From: Leptospira licerasiae serovar Varillal str. VAR 010
GTDB lineage: Bacteria; Spirochaetota; Leptospiria; Leptospirales; Leptospiraceae
Length of the DNA stretch: 64,000 nt
Assembly: GCF_000244755.1 (NCBI RefSeq)
Contig: NZ_AHOO02000007.1
Coordinates: 1 to 64,000 of the forward strand
Direction: 5' to 3'
Shown: positions 1 through 10,100 of the stretch, piece after piece
How positions within the stretch are numbered: the first letter of the stretch is position 1
How the letters are laid out: each line of letters opens with the position of its first letter
The notes under the pieces: model-generated
Database searches by the model: none
The model's input: the letters and a program-made list of their open reading frames with translations, nothing else
What the model was told of the DNA's origin: nothing
Position numbers and translations under genes: made by a program

Positions 1-19
1 CATTATACGAAGTTATACG
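1..19. other. Residual 454 Titanium mate-pair linker (loxP arm) at contig end
   Basis: The window opens with CATTATACGAAGTTATACG, which agrees base for base with the 3' end of the Roche 454 Titanium paired-end linker (loxP spacer tail, loxP right arm, then ACG). Native leptospiral sequence seems to begin at about base 20. This is an artefact of library construction, not biology. It implies that base 1 is the end of an assembled contig and that 454 homopolymer errors are possible throughout. The linker identity is from memory of the published linker sequence. Confidence 0.85.
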
Positions 20-2069
20 TGCTATCGTAAGCATTTTGGGAATTCATTAATTCCGAACGAGCGAGCTCTAAGGCTTTCCTTTTATCTTCTAAAACCTTAT
101 TTGCGGCTTCGAGATCCGTTAAGATACTTGTAGGACTTGTAGTTGTCGAATTTGCCGTTGTAGAAGAAGTAGAGTCTAATCCGGTTTGAGAATAGGTACT
201 TGTTGCGCTGCTTCCATTTAATTCGGAGAGAAGTGCTAAATATGCGCTTTGCTTTGCTTCAAAATCGGCTTTTACGGATGTAAGTTCCTCCTCTAATTGT
301 GCAGCAGTTTTGTTTCCGACATTTGCCACTGCATAATCGTAAACTGATTGTGCTCTAGTTTGATTTTCTTGTAAGACTTTTAATTCAGCCTGTGCAATAC
401 GTAGCTCCAATTCTTGGGAAGTATATATCCCGGTGGAACTTAAGAGACCGTCCGTTCCTCTAACGTCGTCGTCATGCAGAGTATTTTGAGAATTTTTTAC
501 TAAATCACGAATCCTAGTTTCTAAACCTTGCCAGTATGTAAGTTGTGATTTGTATTCTGTGACTACAGAGGCAGGATAACCGCTATTTGGTTTTTCCGCC
601 CTAGCAATAGCTCCTTCAAAGAATTGAATATTCGATTGAATTGTAGTTAGAGTATCTGCTCCGCCAACTACAATACTTTCAATTCCTCTTACATGAGCTT
701 GCCACTGTTCAGATTGAGTCGCAAGTGTTCTATCTAGTTCAGCAAGTGCTTGTTCTTTATTCGCTTTTAACTGCGCTTCAGATTCATCCCAGGATTGCAA
801 TCCTTTCTGAATTTGAGCATTTACAACTTGAGTCCAGTCTGCTTTTGCTTTCAAGATTTGGTTGTACGCGTTTGACCAATCTGCCTCACCTGACTTCCAT
901 TGGAGTTCTACTTCTTTATCATATCTAAGTTTTCCTAAAACCAACTGATCGATTGCATCTTGCCATTGTTTTTGACCGGATTGAAGAGCAGCTAGAAACT
1001 TAGATTGGTAGTCATCCCCATTTGTAACGATCGTATTTGGATCCACATTGGATGAATTTGGTGTTGTAACAAGCCCTGAAAGATCACCTGCACTTTTTTG
1101 AGCTTTTTCGATTAATAGTAATGCGAGTTTATTTGGATCTGTTTCTTGAGCAATTTGACCATCTATATCGTCTGCCGCATTTGCCTTAGAAACAAAGTTT
1201 GCCCGATAAGCAGCGACAATTGAATTTTCCTCATAATAATATTCAGCTAGAATACTCTTCTTTATATCTGCTAAAGCTGTCTCAAAGCCTTGTTTTTGTG
1301 TATCTGTTAAGAGATTGGAATTACTTTCAATGCCTTCTATTTTAGAGTTTAAGTCTGATTCCCAATCGGAACGAAAACTAGTAAGAAAGGTTTTCATAGT
1401 TGAGTCGAAAAGACCTGCTTTTTCACCCGCATTCGTTCCAGCTTGCGCAGCAACTCCGGCTTGTAATACAGCTTGGATGAGCGCATTTTTATCAATGGTC
1501 GCAAGAGTTTCCTCAAGGCCATTGGAAGCAACTTTAGCTTTCCATTGACCTTTACGGTTTTCTATTTCTTCTTGAACGTCTTCTTCCCATTCACTCCTGA
1601 CAAGGGCCTTCTCTTGTAAAAGCTGATCTTTAAGCGTGGTATTGGAACTTCCACCGTTCTCAAGTAAGTTTTTCTCTATAGCGCTATCGGCTGCCGCTTC
1701 CCAGTCCGCGCGAAGTACGGAAAAACCTCTATTTACCGAATCATTCCAATCAGCTTCCGAATTTGAAGAGCTTGCCCTGTCGTATTGTCTTTCTAATTTT
1801 CCATCCGATCCATTTTTCCAAAGATCTCTAAAAATGGTTGGGTCCGCGCTTAGAGGTGCGACGCCAATCTCTAACATTAAAATTGTAACGAATAACTTTC
1901 GGAAAAAAGAAACTGCTAATTGAATAGCTGATCTATAAATGAGTCTTCTTGTCCTAACATTCTTAGATCTCTTTATAAATTTCAGATCTGAGGATAGAAT
2001 ATTATGAAAATAGAATTCCAACCTCTTGAGATTATATTTATTTAAAGCTACTTGAAATTCTTGATTCAT
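3..2069 (-). CDS. TIGR04388-like large structural protein, 3' end lost at contig end
   Basis: Has an N-terminal hydrophobic segment (about residues 45-75, AVSFFRKLFVTILMLEIGVAPLSA) that looks like a signal sequence or membrane anchor after a long basic N-terminus. The rest is rich in evenly spaced Trp-containing helices (DWNDSV, ADWEAAA, SEWEEDV, SDWESDL, KQWQDAI, ADWSNAY, ADWTQVV) and ends in long coiled coil. This composition fits the Leptospira-only large structural family TIGR04388, whose members are usually much longer. The apparent stop and the last five residues (TYNFV) are translated from the linker at 1-19, so the true protein continues beyond the window. Its start overlaps the upstream gene by 4 bp, suggesting co-translation. 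The family call is by composition and recall only. Confidence 0.7.
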   Translation of the reverse strand: MNQEFQVALNKYNLKRLEFYFHNILSSDLKFIKRSKNVRTRRLIYRSAIQLAVSFFRKLFVTILMLEIGVAPLSADPTIFRDLWKNGSDGKLERQYDRASSSNSEADWNDSVNRGFSVLRADWEAAADSAIEKNLLENGGSSNTTLKDQLLQEKALVRSEWEEDVQEEIENRKGQWKAKVASNGLEETLATIDKNALIQAVLQAGVAAQAGTNAGEKAGLFDSTMKTFLTSFRSDWESDLNSKIEGIESNSNLLTDTQKQGFETALADIKKSILAEYYYEENSIVAAYRANFVSKANAADDIDGQIAQETDPNKLALLLIEKAQKSAGDLSGLVTTPNSSNVDPNTIVTNGDDYQSKFLAALQSGQKQWQDAIDQLVLGKLRYDKEVELQWKSGEADWSNAYNQILKAKADWTQVVNAQIQKGLQSWDESEAQLKANKEQALAELDRTLATQSEQWQAHVRGIESIVVGGADTLTTIQSNIQFFEGAIARAEKPNSGYPASVVTEYKSQLTYWQGLETRIRDLVKNSQNTLHDDDVRGTDGLLSSTGIYTSQELELRIAQAELKVLQENQTRAQSVYDYAVANVGNKTAAQLEEELTSVKADFEAKQSAYLALLSELNGSSATSTYSQTGLDSTSSTTANSTTTSPTSILTDLEAANKVLEDKRKALELARSELMNSQNAYDSTYNFV

Positions 2070-2893
2070 GCTAATTGTTCCTTTTGATCTAAAGGCAAAG
2101 TTAATTTATAAATGCGATTCAAAGTCCAGGCTCGGAAAAGAGTCTGTGCCAACACGCCTACAGGGATGTAGAATTTATTGTTTCGTTGGAAACTTAAGGA
2201 AGAGAAAGATTTTAGAAAGAAACTAGATTTGAATTTGGAAGAGCAGGAAGGAGGGAAAGAAAAATTAATTTTACAACCATCCGGATCTGAATGAGTTAGT
2301 TTCGCTAAATATCTTCTAAATTTCTTAAATGATTTTAATTGATGATTCGTTTGCGAGAAATGATTACTTAGTAAGATTGAATTCGAATTAGGGAATTGGG
2401 TTCGAAAAAGAGAAGATACCTGATCTGGATTCTTTTCTTTAAAGAATTTCCCAGTTAGCATTTCAGACAAAATCAAACTAATCGATTCAAAGTCCCCTAA
2501 CGAAGAGGAAGAATTCTCTTTTTCACTCGTGTTATCTAATTTAATATTATCTACTAGACTTACTGGCCTAATGCTTGCTTCTCTTTTGTGAGTTAAGTTA
2601 AATTCAAAAGCTTCCTCAGCTAAAAGAATCACAAGTGAAGTAGAGTTATCGATTCTTTTGATATCATCTTCACTAAGAACAAAAGTGGATAGATTCGAAT
2701 CCTTTATCTGATTGAAGGATGCCTCAATTCGGTCTTGAGCTTCTTCTTCCCAAGAAACTCGAAGCGGACGCTCGTAATTTTCCGAAGAGGCACTTAATTG
2801 ATCAATCGAAGGAAGTAAAATGGCAATTGAACAGAACGCAAATATGGCAAAAGCCAATGTCCTAAAATACCATCCTATTCTTCCCAAAATCAT
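2066..2893 (-). CDS. Hypothetical exported or anchored protein upstream of the TIGR04388-like gene
   Basis: A 275-aa protein with an N-terminal hydrophobic segment (residues about 11-30) followed by a WEEEAQDRIEASF stretch that resembles the Trp-helix motif of the next gene. The remainder is Ser/Asn/Phe-rich without a recognisable domain. The stop overlaps the next start by 4 bp, so the two are very probably one operon and may act together at the cell envelope. No function can be assigned. It might be a partner or chaperone of the large protein, which is inference from adjacency only. Confidence 0.65.
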   Translation of the reverse strand: MILGRIGWYFRTLAFAIFAFCSIAILLPSIDQLSASSENYERPLRVSWEEEAQDRIEASFNQIKDSNLSTFVLSEDDIKRIDNSTSLVILLAEEAFEFNLTHKREASIRPVSLVDNIKLDNTSEKENSSSSLGDFESISLILSEMLTGKFFKEKNPDQVSSLFRTQFPNSNSILLSNHFSQTNHQLKSFKKFRRYLAKLTHSDPDGCKINFSFPPSCSSKFKSSFFLKSFSSLSFQRNNKFYIPVGVLAQTLFRAWTLNRIYKLTLPLDQKEQLA

Positions 2894-3062
2894 ATAAAAA
2901 CGGATTCGCCCTATAACCTTCGACTTTTATTGCAAGAATGACAAAAATAAGCAAGAAAAACTTCATAGTGACCGACAATTTTATTGTATCATTCAATTTG
3001 AAATATACACTTGTTTAGTATGTCTAGTTACTTTAGGGATAATTTTTTAACGAAAAACAGGC

Positions 3063-3506
3063 TTAATTGCAAAGGATTATAACGCTCGTTACGTTAGCTC
3101 CCTGTATTGATCCGTTTTGATTTGCCAATGAACAAGTTTGTCCCGACGGCTGACTAGTAATCGAGACCGCGTAAGTAGCATGATTTTCATAGGAGAAAGG
3201 GAAAGAAAAAGGGCCGTTAAAAACGAATACGGAAACTTCAAATAAGTTATTCGCTAGTGTGATAGTTTTACCACCGTCCATTCCGGAGATAGTTCCGCCG
3301 ACTGTGAAGAGACTGTTGTTACTACCGGAAGAACCGCTGGAAGATGGGGTAGCGACACCATTTACGAATTCTTTAAGAAGCTTATCTGTGGAATTACTAT
3401 CGTCTTTCAATTCACACTTAACGCTCAATGCCAAAACGAATATGATAAGTAAAAGTTTTATACAATCAGCTCCTTTTGTAACCGGCATGGAAATGTGTAA
3501 ATTCAT
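3063..3506 (-). CDS. Small putative lipoprotein with one Gly/Thr-rich beta repeat
   Basis: A 147-aa protein. A hydrophobic segment ends in a spirochaete-like lipobox (LSVKC, Cys31), followed by a Ser/Gly linker (SSSGSSGSNNS). The C-terminus is a single copy of a beta-rich repeat seen in many bacterial surface proteins, recognisable from GGTISGMDGG, an aromatic stretch, and QPSGQTCSLAN...VTSVIILCN with two conserved Cys that could form a disulphide. Met7 is an alternative start. It is transcribed alone, divergently from the lipoprotein at 3622. Surface or periplasmic location is likely; function unknown. Confidence 0.6.
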   Translation of the reverse strand: MNLHISMPVTKGADCIKLLLIIFVLALSVKCELKDDSNSTDKLLKEFVNGVATPSSSGSSGSNNSLFTVGGTISGMDGGKTITLANNLFEVSVFVFNGPFSFPFSYENHATYAVSITSQPSGQTCSLANQNGSIQGANVTSVIILCN

Positions 3507-3621
3507 ACTAAGTAAGATCCTTCATTTATCTTCGATTGCTAAACAAATTTTCAATCAGAAAAAATACGAACTTCCGAAAATTAACTAAATGGTAAGAAGG
3601 AATACTTTAAACGGAATATTT

Positions 3622-4323
3622 ATGAGAACAAATAATTCAATTTCTTATTTTTTGATCTTTTTAGTCTTACTCTCCACGTCTTGTTCGAGTTATCAAACAG
3701 CCAAAGTCCGGTTCTCTTCCGAGATTATAGAAGCTAAAAATCCTTCAGAGAGATTCCCAAACATTAGACGAATCGCCATAAATAGAATTCAGACAAAACC
3801 GAATTCCTTTGCTACCTTTGCAGGCGAGAATTTCACGAATAATCTTCGTTTCTATTTGCTAAAGGAAGGCATCGAGGCCCAAGTCCAAGAGGTTCCAATA
3901 GAAACCAAACACCCTACTCAAACCACAAGTGAAACAGTCGGAAATACTATTAGTCCCTCCCCTTCGGCTACTCCCACTATGTTTTCCTCCAATTTTGTAC
4001 TTGAGACAAGCGATAAGCCTATCGAGCTCAAACCCGAAGTTATTCAAAAAGTGTGCGCTCTAGCTAAGTGCGATATTTACGTCGATGGTTACATTTACGA
4101 AAAGAGATTAGGGAACATTTTAGACGAGGAAATCACAACCGGCATTTTCATCCGGATGTATTCGCAAAACGGTACTCTTTTAGGCCAATTAAAACTTAGC
4201 TCACCCGTCACAACGGAAATCTTTTCAAATAACTCGATTCTTGCCGAAATGATGGCTTCGAAAATTGCGATTACAGTTGGGGTTTCCAATAAGACCGGCT
4301 TTAAGTGGAAGTTTTGGGAATAA
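3622..4323 (+). CDS. Putative outer-membrane lipoprotein heading the TolC/adaptor cluster
   Basis: I choose ATG 3622 over the longer in-frame ATG at 3589, because it places a classical signal peptide at the N-terminus (SYFLIFLVLLSTSC, lipobox Cys21). The mature part has an alpha/beta pattern (NIRRIAINRIQTKPNSFA, later IYVDGYIYEKRLG and GIFIRMYSQNGTLLGQLK) reminiscent of lipoproteins in which a nucleotide-binding-like or GNA1162/CsgG-type fold is found, but I cannot name a family. It ends 27 bp before the TolC-like gene on the same strand, so it probably belongs to the same export unit. Confidence 0.6.
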   Translation: MRTNNSISYFLIFLVLLSTSCSSYQTAKVRFSSEIIEAKNPSERFPNIRRIAINRIQTKPNSFATFAGENFTNNLRFYLLKEGIEAQVQEVPIETKHPTQTTSETVGNTISPSPSATPTMFSSNFVLETSDKPIELKPEVIQKVCALAKCDIYVDGYIYEKRLGNILDEEITTGIFIRMYSQNGTLLGQLKLSSPVTTEIFSNNSILAEMMASKIAITVGVSNKTGFKWKFWE

Positions 4324-4350
4324 TTAATTTTTTAATTCTATATCTTGTAT

Positions 4351-5772
4351 ATGCTTAGAATGAATAACCAATCATTAAAAGTTAAGTGCATTAGAAAAAT
4401 AGTTCTTCTTTCCATTTTGTTTGGATCATTATCAATACTTGGGGAAAATGAAGTCCTTGTACTCGATCAGCAAAGAGCGGAAGATATCGCTATAGAAAAT
4501 AGTCCAGAGCTACGTCTATTAGGCGGCCAACAAAAAATCAAAGCGTTACTTGTGAAGGAGAATTGGAGATCGTATTTCCCAACTGCTTCCGTTTCTTGGT
4601 TTAGAAATGCAAACGTAGTAGAAAACGATTCAGAAAGTAGGTCCCAAAGGCTTGCACTCACTATGGACCAAGTGGTTTATGACGGTGGAAGGAGATCCTT
4701 GGCCCTACAAGCTGCCTTAAACGATCTGAATTTATCGAAATACGACTTTCTTCTTGGAATTAACAATTTAAAGTTTAAGGTTCGATCCGCATTTTATACA
4801 CTTTTAACCAACAAAGCCCAAATGGAGATCCAAAAAAGGTCTATTGATAGGCAAAAGGAACAGTTACGGTTCGCCAAAAGAGAGAAGCAACTAGGGGATT
4901 CAACTGAATTACAAGTTCTTCAAATAGAGAATCGTCTAAATGAAATCCAACTACAATACCAAAAATCCGAAACAGCCTTACTGAGCGGAATAGAAGAATT
5001 CAAAATCCAATTAAGACTACCAAGCACTACAAATATTATTCTCGGTGTTGATATTCTTAAAGGAATTCAATTTTCATATAAAGAGATACCTCTCGATCAA
5101 TTGGTAAGCCTAGCTTTCCAATCTAGAGTAGAATTCGAACGAAACAAGGCTGCCGAATTACAAGCTTTATCCGAATTTGAAATAGCAAAGTCATTTTATA
5201 TCCCGACGTTATCTGTCGGTGGATACTATGCAGGATCCGGAGATAGATTTGAGCCTAAACAAAGAGAATATGGCTTCAATTTTAAACTAAGTATGCCTAT
5301 TGGAGCTAATACTCTCCAAGACACCTCCAATTATATTTCCCGTAACGACGACACAAATAAGTCCCTAACATCCACAACCACTATGAATATCATGGATAAT
5401 CTTCAATATAAAAGAAAGATTGCTTCTACCGGAATAGCTGCTGAACAAGCTAAGATTACTCGAAGACAACAGGATGATATAGTAAGAAATGAAGTATTCA
5501 AAGCCCTACAAAACTATCATCAGTGTTGGAAATCTATGCTATTAGCTGACGAAAACGCAAAAACCTTCGAAAAAAGATTAAAAATTAAAGAGAAAGAAGT
5601 TTCTCTCGGGGACGCTAAGCGAGTGGACTTAGCTGAAACAGAAATCTTCTATTTGCAAGCTTTGAATACGATGATTACAAGCCGTGTTCAATATTTGACT
5701 GCAGTATCCCAGCTTGAAATGGCAGTAGGCGCAAGCCTTGATAGCCTTGAACTAATAAAGGTTAATAAATAA
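4351..5772 (+). CDS. TolC-family outer-membrane efflux protein
   Basis: About 470 aa with a signal peptide (IVLLSILFGSLSILG) and the two-fold alpha-helical layout of outer-membrane efflux proteins: an early AEDIAIENSPELRLL helix, a VDQVVYDGGRRSLALQAA-type strand/turn near residues 110-125, long coiled helices, then the repeated half beginning near SLAFQSRVEFERNKAAELQA. Such proteins form trimeric channels that connect an inner-membrane pump to the outside. Start is uncertain among TTG 4345, ATG 4351 and ATG 4360. An adaptor gene follows after 17 bp, and the convergent genes encode RND permeases, so a complete tripartite pump is present. Confidence 0.85.
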   Translation: MLRMNNQSLKVKCIRKIVLLSILFGSLSILGENEVLVLDQQRAEDIAIENSPELRLLGGQQKIKALLVKENWRSYFPTASVSWFRNANVVENDSESRSQRLALTMDQVVYDGGRRSLALQAALNDLNLSKYDFLLGINNLKFKVRSAFYTLLTNKAQMEIQKRSIDRQKEQLRFAKREKQLGDSTELQVLQIENRLNEIQLQYQKSETALLSGIEEFKIQLRLPSTTNIILGVDILKGIQFSYKEIPLDQLVSLAFQSRVEFERNKAAELQALSEFEIAKSFYIPTLSVGGYYAGSGDRFEPKQREYGFNFKLSMPIGANTLQDTSNYISRNDDTNKSLTSTTTMNIMDNLQYKRKIASTGIAAEQAKITRRQQDDIVRNEVFKALQNYHQCWKSMLLADENAKTFEKRLKIKEKEVSLGDAKRVDLAETEIFYLQALNTMITSRVQYLTAVSQLEMAVGASLDSLELIKVNK

Positions 5773-5789
5773 AGGAAAAACCAATTCAA

Positions 5790-7163
5790 ATGATACAATC
5801 AAAAACAATTCTTGTTATTATACTTATTTCACTACAAATACTAAGCTGTGGAAAAAAGAAAAAAGATACTGTAGAAGAGGATATTACCTCTCCCTTCGAA
5901 ATGGTTCCACTGGATTTGAAAAAACAACAAACGATTGTAAGCTTACTTGGAAGTGTTTCTCACTTTCAAAAGGCAGAAATTTCCTCTAAAGTATTAGGAA
6001 GGGTGGAGAAAATATTTCGCGAAGAGGGAGATAGAATTTCTAAAGGTCAACCGCTTGCAAAGATCGAAACTCTAAATCTAGAAATTCAGCTTAAAAAAGA
6101 TTTAGCATCGCTAGAAGTCCAAAATAAACAAATCGAACTAAGTAGATCCAGGTATATTCAGGCCAAACAAAGAGTAGAAAGGGAAATTTCGAACATTGAG
6201 AAAGCAAGAGCCGATGTAAACGAATCGAAAGCTACTCTAGAGAACCTACAACGGACTTTCTCGAATAAACAAGAGCTATTTAAAATAGGTGCTGTTTCAG
6301 AAACCGAACTTAAGGGAGTGGAAACTGCTTTAATTTCTGCTCAGACAAATTATTTCAAAGCCCAAAAGAGTTTAGATACAATACAAATTGGATATAGAGC
6401 CGAAGATTTAAAAAAAGCAGGAATTCCAATTCCGAAAGAGCCAAGTAAGCTGAATGAAGCCCTCTTAGAGTTAAATACAATCGTTGAAAAATCCGAATTA
6501 GACATCGCTATTGCAAATCTAAGAAGTATTCAGGCAAGCATTGACTCTACAAATCTGCTTATAAAAGAGTCCACTATACTTTCACCTATCAAAGGAATCG
6601 TTGCGGCCCGTTCGATATTTGTCGGAGAGGCTGTAAAAGAAGGGCAAGCAATTTTTGTAGTCGTTGATGATTCCGAAGTTCTCTTGAAGTTCTCCGTAAA
6701 CGAATCTGATCTTAGTAGAATTACACCAAACCAAGAAGTTGAATTCACTATAGATGCCTTCCCTAAAAAGAGATTTAAAGGTAAAATTCTAATCATTAGT
6801 CCTCTTGTGGATCCGCAAAGCCGGACTGCAGAAATAAAGGTCATTTATAGAAATGAAAAAGATGTATTGAAACCAGGAATGTTTGCACGGGCTGAAATTC
6901 AAGACTTACATCCAGTCCCAGCATTTTACATACCTTCTAAGAGTATCCTGTCTGGCAAAGAGAAGGATGAAGGATTCATATTTGTAGATAATAAGGGATT
7001 GTTATTCAAAAAGAGAGTAAACATTGAAGGAGTAAGCGGAGAGCTTTCTCGAATTGCAGGAGATTTATCCGTAGGAGAACTTGTGGCAATTGGTTCTGTA
7101 GGAAACATAAAAGAGGGTGAACCAACGCCCAAACCTAAAGACAAAAGCCCGGTTTCCAAATAA
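5790..7163 (+). CDS. RND efflux periplasmic adaptor (membrane fusion) lipoprotein
   Basis: A 457-aa adaptor. A signal peptide with lipobox at Cys20 (LQILSCGKK) is followed by a lipoyl/barrel-sandwich half (GRVEKIFREEGDRISKGQPLAKIE), a long alpha hairpin (about residues 100-250), the second half (ILSPIKGIVAARSIFVGEAVKEGQAIF) and a beta-barrel/MP domain (GKILIISPLVDPQSRTAEIKV, LKPGMFARAEI). This order is diagnostic for HlyD/AcrA-type adaptors, which bridge the RND permease and the TolC channel. It is co-directional with the TolC-like gene. Its stop lies 2 bp from the stop of the convergent RND gene, leaving no room for a terminator between them. Confidence 0.88.
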   Translation: MIQSKTILVIILISLQILSCGKKKKDTVEEDITSPFEMVPLDLKKQQTIVSLLGSVSHFQKAEISSKVLGRVEKIFREEGDRISKGQPLAKIETLNLEIQLKKDLASLEVQNKQIELSRSRYIQAKQRVEREISNIEKARADVNESKATLENLQRTFSNKQELFKIGAVSETELKGVETALISAQTNYFKAQKSLDTIQIGYRAEDLKKAGIPIPKEPSKLNEALLELNTIVEKSELDIAIANLRSIQASIDSTNLLIKESTILSPIKGIVAARSIFVGEAVKEGQAIFVVVDDSEVLLKFSVNESDLSRITPNQEVEFTIDAFPKKRFKGKILIISPLVDPQSRTAEIKVIYRNEKDVLKPGMFARAEIQDLHPVPAFYIPSKSILSGKEKDEGFIFVDNKGLLFKKRVNIEGVSGELSRIAGDLSVGELVAIGSVGNIKEGEPTPKPKDKSPVSK

Positions 7164-7165
7164 AT

Positions 7166-10100
7166 CTAGTGAATTGGAATTGTCCGAAATTGTTTTTTCC
7201 TGCGAAGGAAGCTGAAAAAACTAAATCCCCCTCCCCTATTAATCGTTCTTCCTTGAAAGTGGAAGAACATTACAGGAACTATAAGCAACGTTAGAAACGT
7301 AGAAATACTAAGCCCCCAAAAGACAGTAATAGCAAGGGGTCTCCAAAGCTGACTTCCTTCTCCGAAATCAAGCATGGTAGGGATAAGGGCCGTTGTCGTA
7401 GTAAATGTGGTCATTAGTATCGGCCGTAACCTTTCTGAGGCAGATTGAACGCTAGCTCGAAGTAAGGAAAAATTCTTATTTTTTGCCAAGCTATTTCTAA
7501 AATGGTGTAAAGCCTGATCCACAAGCATAATCGAGTTATTGATTGCTATCCCCGCCAAAAGTATAAAGCCTATATAAACAGATATATTTAAACTCATCCT
7601 AAAACAAAATAGAATGATTAGATCTGCGAATATTCCAAGTGGAACGGAGATCATCAAAAGCCAAGGAAGAAGAAGATCCTCAAACAAAGAAGCTAAAATA
7701 CAAAAGATTAAAAACACCGCCAAAAATATCATGAATAACATTTCGATTCTATTCTTTTGTAGCTTTTTAAAAGAACCTCCGAATTCGAAATAGTAATTGT
7801 TAGGTAATTCCAAGGAAGATAAGGAAGCTTTGATTTTCTCCACAGCCGTCCCAAGATCCAAGGACCCCAACTTTGCCGTTATAGTAACCATCCTTCTTTT
7901 ATTCTTGCGATAAATTTTCGTTTCACCTTCCTTTTCTTTTTGAATGGAAAGCTCTGCTATGGAAATGGAGGTTTTATCTCCGGGGATTCTATAATTTGGA
8001 ATTTGTTCGATATTCAATCGGTCTTCTTCTCGAAAACGAACCCTAATATCTACTTCCTTAGAATCCTCTATAAACTTGGTTGGAATTGAGCCTTGGATTG
8101 CTGTGCGGATATAATTTCCGACCTCTTCGGAAGTTAATCCTGTTAATGCCATTTTATCTTGATGTATATTTAAGAGAAATTCCTGCTTTCCATCCCTAAA
8201 TCGTAATACAGTCTCCTGGATCCCGGGTATTTGTTTTATCGTCGAAGCTGCATTCTTGGCGATCTTCTTTAAAGCCTCTGTATCATCCCCGATAAATTCA
8301 AGGTCCAGTTCTCTGCTACTATCCATAGAGGAATTTTCAACGTAATAAACGAAAACATCCTGTAATGGAGAAGTAAGTTCCTTGAATTCAGAAATTAATT
8401 CTTCGGAAGTTTTACTCCTTTTATCCAAAGGTTTTAATTTTATATAAAGATCTGCGTGCCACTTCTCAATTTTAGAATTTATTTTCTCCACCTCAGGGAT
8501 TGTTTTTAGAAGTTCTTCTATTCGCTTGACTTGCTGGCTTGTTGCATCCAAGTGAGTGCCAGTTTCCAATTCAACGCTCGCCCGAATCTCTCCGGCATCA
8601 ACTGGATCGATATATTCCTGTTTCAAAAAAGGAGTGATCCCAATGCCTACTGCACAAAGGGAAATTAAAATTACATAAGTCCATTTTGGTCGTCGAAAAA
8701 ACCAGGTGAGTAATCTAAGGTACTTTTTTCGAACATAGTCCAATCTGAAATATTTTCGAAATCGTTCGAAAGTTCTCATAATTTTAGAATTCGAACTTTG
8801 ACGAATGTTGAAATTTAGATTAATGCCTACGGTTTTAAGAATGGAATTTATTTTATCTCTAATTTCGATAAGGCCAGTATTTTCAAAGTGTTCTGGCTTA
8901 TTTAAGAACAATTTTGCTAGTTGAGGTAGAAAGAAAAGTGAAACTACTAAAGAAATTAAAATGGAAAAGCTTACCGTTAAAGCCATTCCGCCGTACAATT
9001 GCTTTAACTCTCTTGATCCAAAAAAGAACGGCAAGAATACTGCAATATTTGTTAAAGTAGATGCTGCAAGTTCCTTGTATAGACTAAGTACCGATTCGTC
9101 TGCGATTCCAGATAAATCTACTTTTTTGTTTGGTTTTTCTCCGCTAACGATTGATTGTCTAATTCGAAAAATTCGATCCAATACAACTATAGAATTGTCA
9201 ATAAGTAACCCTGCCCCAAGAGCAAGACCCGCCAAGGTCATTACGTTCAATCCTATTTTCCATATAAACATAAACGCAAATGTTATTATTATGGATAATG
9301 GGATAGAAGCTCCAACGATAAGAGTCGCTCTAATGTTTTTCAGGAAAAGGAAAATTACGATTACAGCCATAATGCCACCTGTCAAAGCAGATCCCGCTAC
9401 TCTATCTATAGAAACCTGAATATATTCCGATTGGTCGTATGTGATTTCTTTTTTTACTTCAGGGAAAGTTACTTGAGAGAGTTCCTCTCTTAATCCTTCG
9501 CATACCGAAATTGTATTGGCATCCCCCGCTTTTTGAACATATATCGTTACGTTTTCATTTCCGTTTTCCCTGGAAATATCTTCGCGGTCTCTATGACCAT
9601 CGTAAACGCTTCCTAATTCTTTAAGCTTAACCCATTTATTTTGCGAAGGAGATCTGATGATAATTTCCTCCATAGTTCGCAGGGCGGAAAATTTACCAAT
9701 TACTCGAACATTAATCCAACCGTTACCTTCCCCTATTCTACCAGCCGGAAGATCCACATTGGATGTACGAATGCTCTCCATCACTTCGGACAAGGATATT
9801 CCAAGGAAATTAAGATAGTTTCTGTTTACTTCTACGAGGATTTCGCGGTAGCGTCCTCCACCCACGCGGACTTCGCTAACTCCATCGACTCTTTCTAACC
9901 TTTTTTTAATTTTGTTTTCTGCTATTTCTCTTAGTTCTTTTAAGGAATAGGCAGATGATTCTAATTTTACAATGAATATAGGCCGATCACTTGGATCATA
10001 ACGGATAACTGTGGGTTCTTGCACTTCTCTCGGGAAAGTGTGCCGAATTAAATCGATCTTGGATTTTAGTTCTACAGATTTTAGAGTAATATCTTTTACA

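Noticed and set aside
1..16. Biological loxP-like recombination site at the window start
   Set aside because: Only one arm is present, and the next bases match the 454 linker rather than P1 loxP flanks; an artefact is simpler.
8961..9419. Frames opposite the RND genes (for example 152 aa on +)
   Set aside because: Shadows of long, clearly coding RND genes; Ile/Thr-rich with no domain.
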